Assembly (NCBI GenBank): GCA_017399555.1
Contig: JAFQBW010000064.1
Coordinates: 1-52,251 of the forward strand
Length of the DNA: 52,251 nt
Source of the DNA: Methanocorpusculum sp.
Lineage (GTDB): Archaea > Halobacteriota > Methanomicrobia > Methanomicrobiales > Methanocorpusculaceae
Direction of reading: 5' to 3'
Shown: piece by piece, positions 51,984-52,251 of the stretch
Layout: each line of letters begins with the position of its first letter
Numbering within the stretch: the stretch's first letter is position 1
Position numbers and translations under genes: made by a program
The notes under the pieces: generated by a model
Databases searched by the model: none
The model's input: only the letters and a program-made list of their open reading frames with translations
Told to the model about the DNA's origin: nothing

Positions 51984-52166
51984 TTACTGACGCTCTTTCT
52001 GTGCCTTTCTCTGGAAAAGAACCGAGAGGCTGATAAATACTGCCGCAAGCGCGATATCGACCGCAAACTGCGAAACACTGCCGACAGACAGCATCAGGAT
52101 GCCGCTTATCATCCAGCAGACGGCACATAACAGAAAACAGATGCTTGCAGCCCGTTCTTTTTTCAT
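51984..52166 (-). CDS. Small two-helix membrane protein
   Basis: A 60-aa protein from ATG 52166 (MKKERAASICFLLCAVCWMI) with two hydrophobic segments (about 8-30 and 33-52) and a basic tail. ATG 52193 would add nine residues; the frame extends to 52244. No clear ribosome binding site. A hairpin AAAACAGG/CCTGTTTT (52194-52201 with 52210-52217) lies just before it. No named family; could be a conserved hypothetical. Confidence 0.5.
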   Translation of the reverse strand: MKKERAASICFLLCAVCWMISGILMLSVGSVSQFAVDIALAAVFISLSVLFQRKAQKERQ

Positions 52167-52251
52167 GCAGAAAAATACGTATTCCGGATACATAAAACAG
52201 GGGGTTATGCCTGTTTTAATCTGCTCTCTTTGACAAACAGACAAATCACAA

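Overview
The window is archaeal and comes from a hydrogen/formate-using methanogen of the order Methanomicrobiales, most like Methanocorpusculum (family level inferred). The support is a formate dehydrogenase operon (fdhAB, Cys in the selenocysteine position), methanofuran genes (mfnD, mfnF), a YcaO-TfuA pair of the kind that thioamidates methyl-coenzyme M reductase, an archaeal aIF2-beta with a TRAM tail, diphthine synthase, ribosomal protein L10e, an archaeal prepilin peptidase, an ArcS-like protein, and TATA-box promoters. Genes have moderate GC and are packed into short operons with 4-8 bp overlaps; intergenic regions are AT-rich and full of palindromic elements.

Layout. 1-8.5 kb is accessory: two MntA/HepT nucleotidyltransferase-toxin pairs, a DUF6273 lipoprotein and a decayed relative, a ribbon-helix-helix/zinc-ribbon protein, an orphan SF3-like ATPase with a lost Walker lysine, a three-gene envelope cluster (DUF4013 membrane protein, repeat lipoprotein, double zinc ribbon), and two MITE-like elements in tandem. 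8.5-11.2 kb is a large GLUG/InlB-repeat surface protein. 11.3-20.2 kb is mostly core: aIF2-beta, a DtxR-FeoA regulator with FeoB, a Cas4-like protein, tRNA-Thr, ycaO-tfuA-E1 enzyme, PspC, an ArcS-like protein, a YigZ/IMPACT protein and two small proteins. At 20.3 kb lies a membrane-tethered winged-helix regulator, then a McrBC restriction cassette (21.1-24.5 kb) bounded by 57-bp inverted repeats and set next to tRNA-Gln.

25-30 kb carries tRNA-Leu, surE, mfnF, mfnD, a Mrp/Nbp35 ATPase and a secreted protein. 30.3-33.7 kb is fdhAB. 33.9-37.4 kb has nifB, a 321-bp near-perfect foldback, a methyltransferase, hisF and a patatin. 37.5-40.5 kb has a prepilin peptidase, a DMT transporter and a metallo-beta-lactamase protein. 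After initiator tRNA-Met and tRNA-Glu come a DRG GTPase, an acyl-CoA synthetase, pgk, dphB, a DUF357 protein, rpl10e, a nitrate/sulfonate-type ABC transporter, a PanE-like reductase, a MobA-like transferase and a small membrane protein.

Working together: FdhAB feeds formate electrons (F420H2) to methanogenesis; MfnD/MfnF make its first C1 carrier; YcaO-TfuA modify its last enzyme; MobA-like and Mrp proteins fit molybdopterin and Fe-S cofactor supply. The most unusual items are a substrate-binding protein whose two halves are in circularly permuted order, the McrBC cassette whose end repeats differ only by changes that keep their hairpin, and several foldback elements that share AATC spaced at 10-bp intervals.
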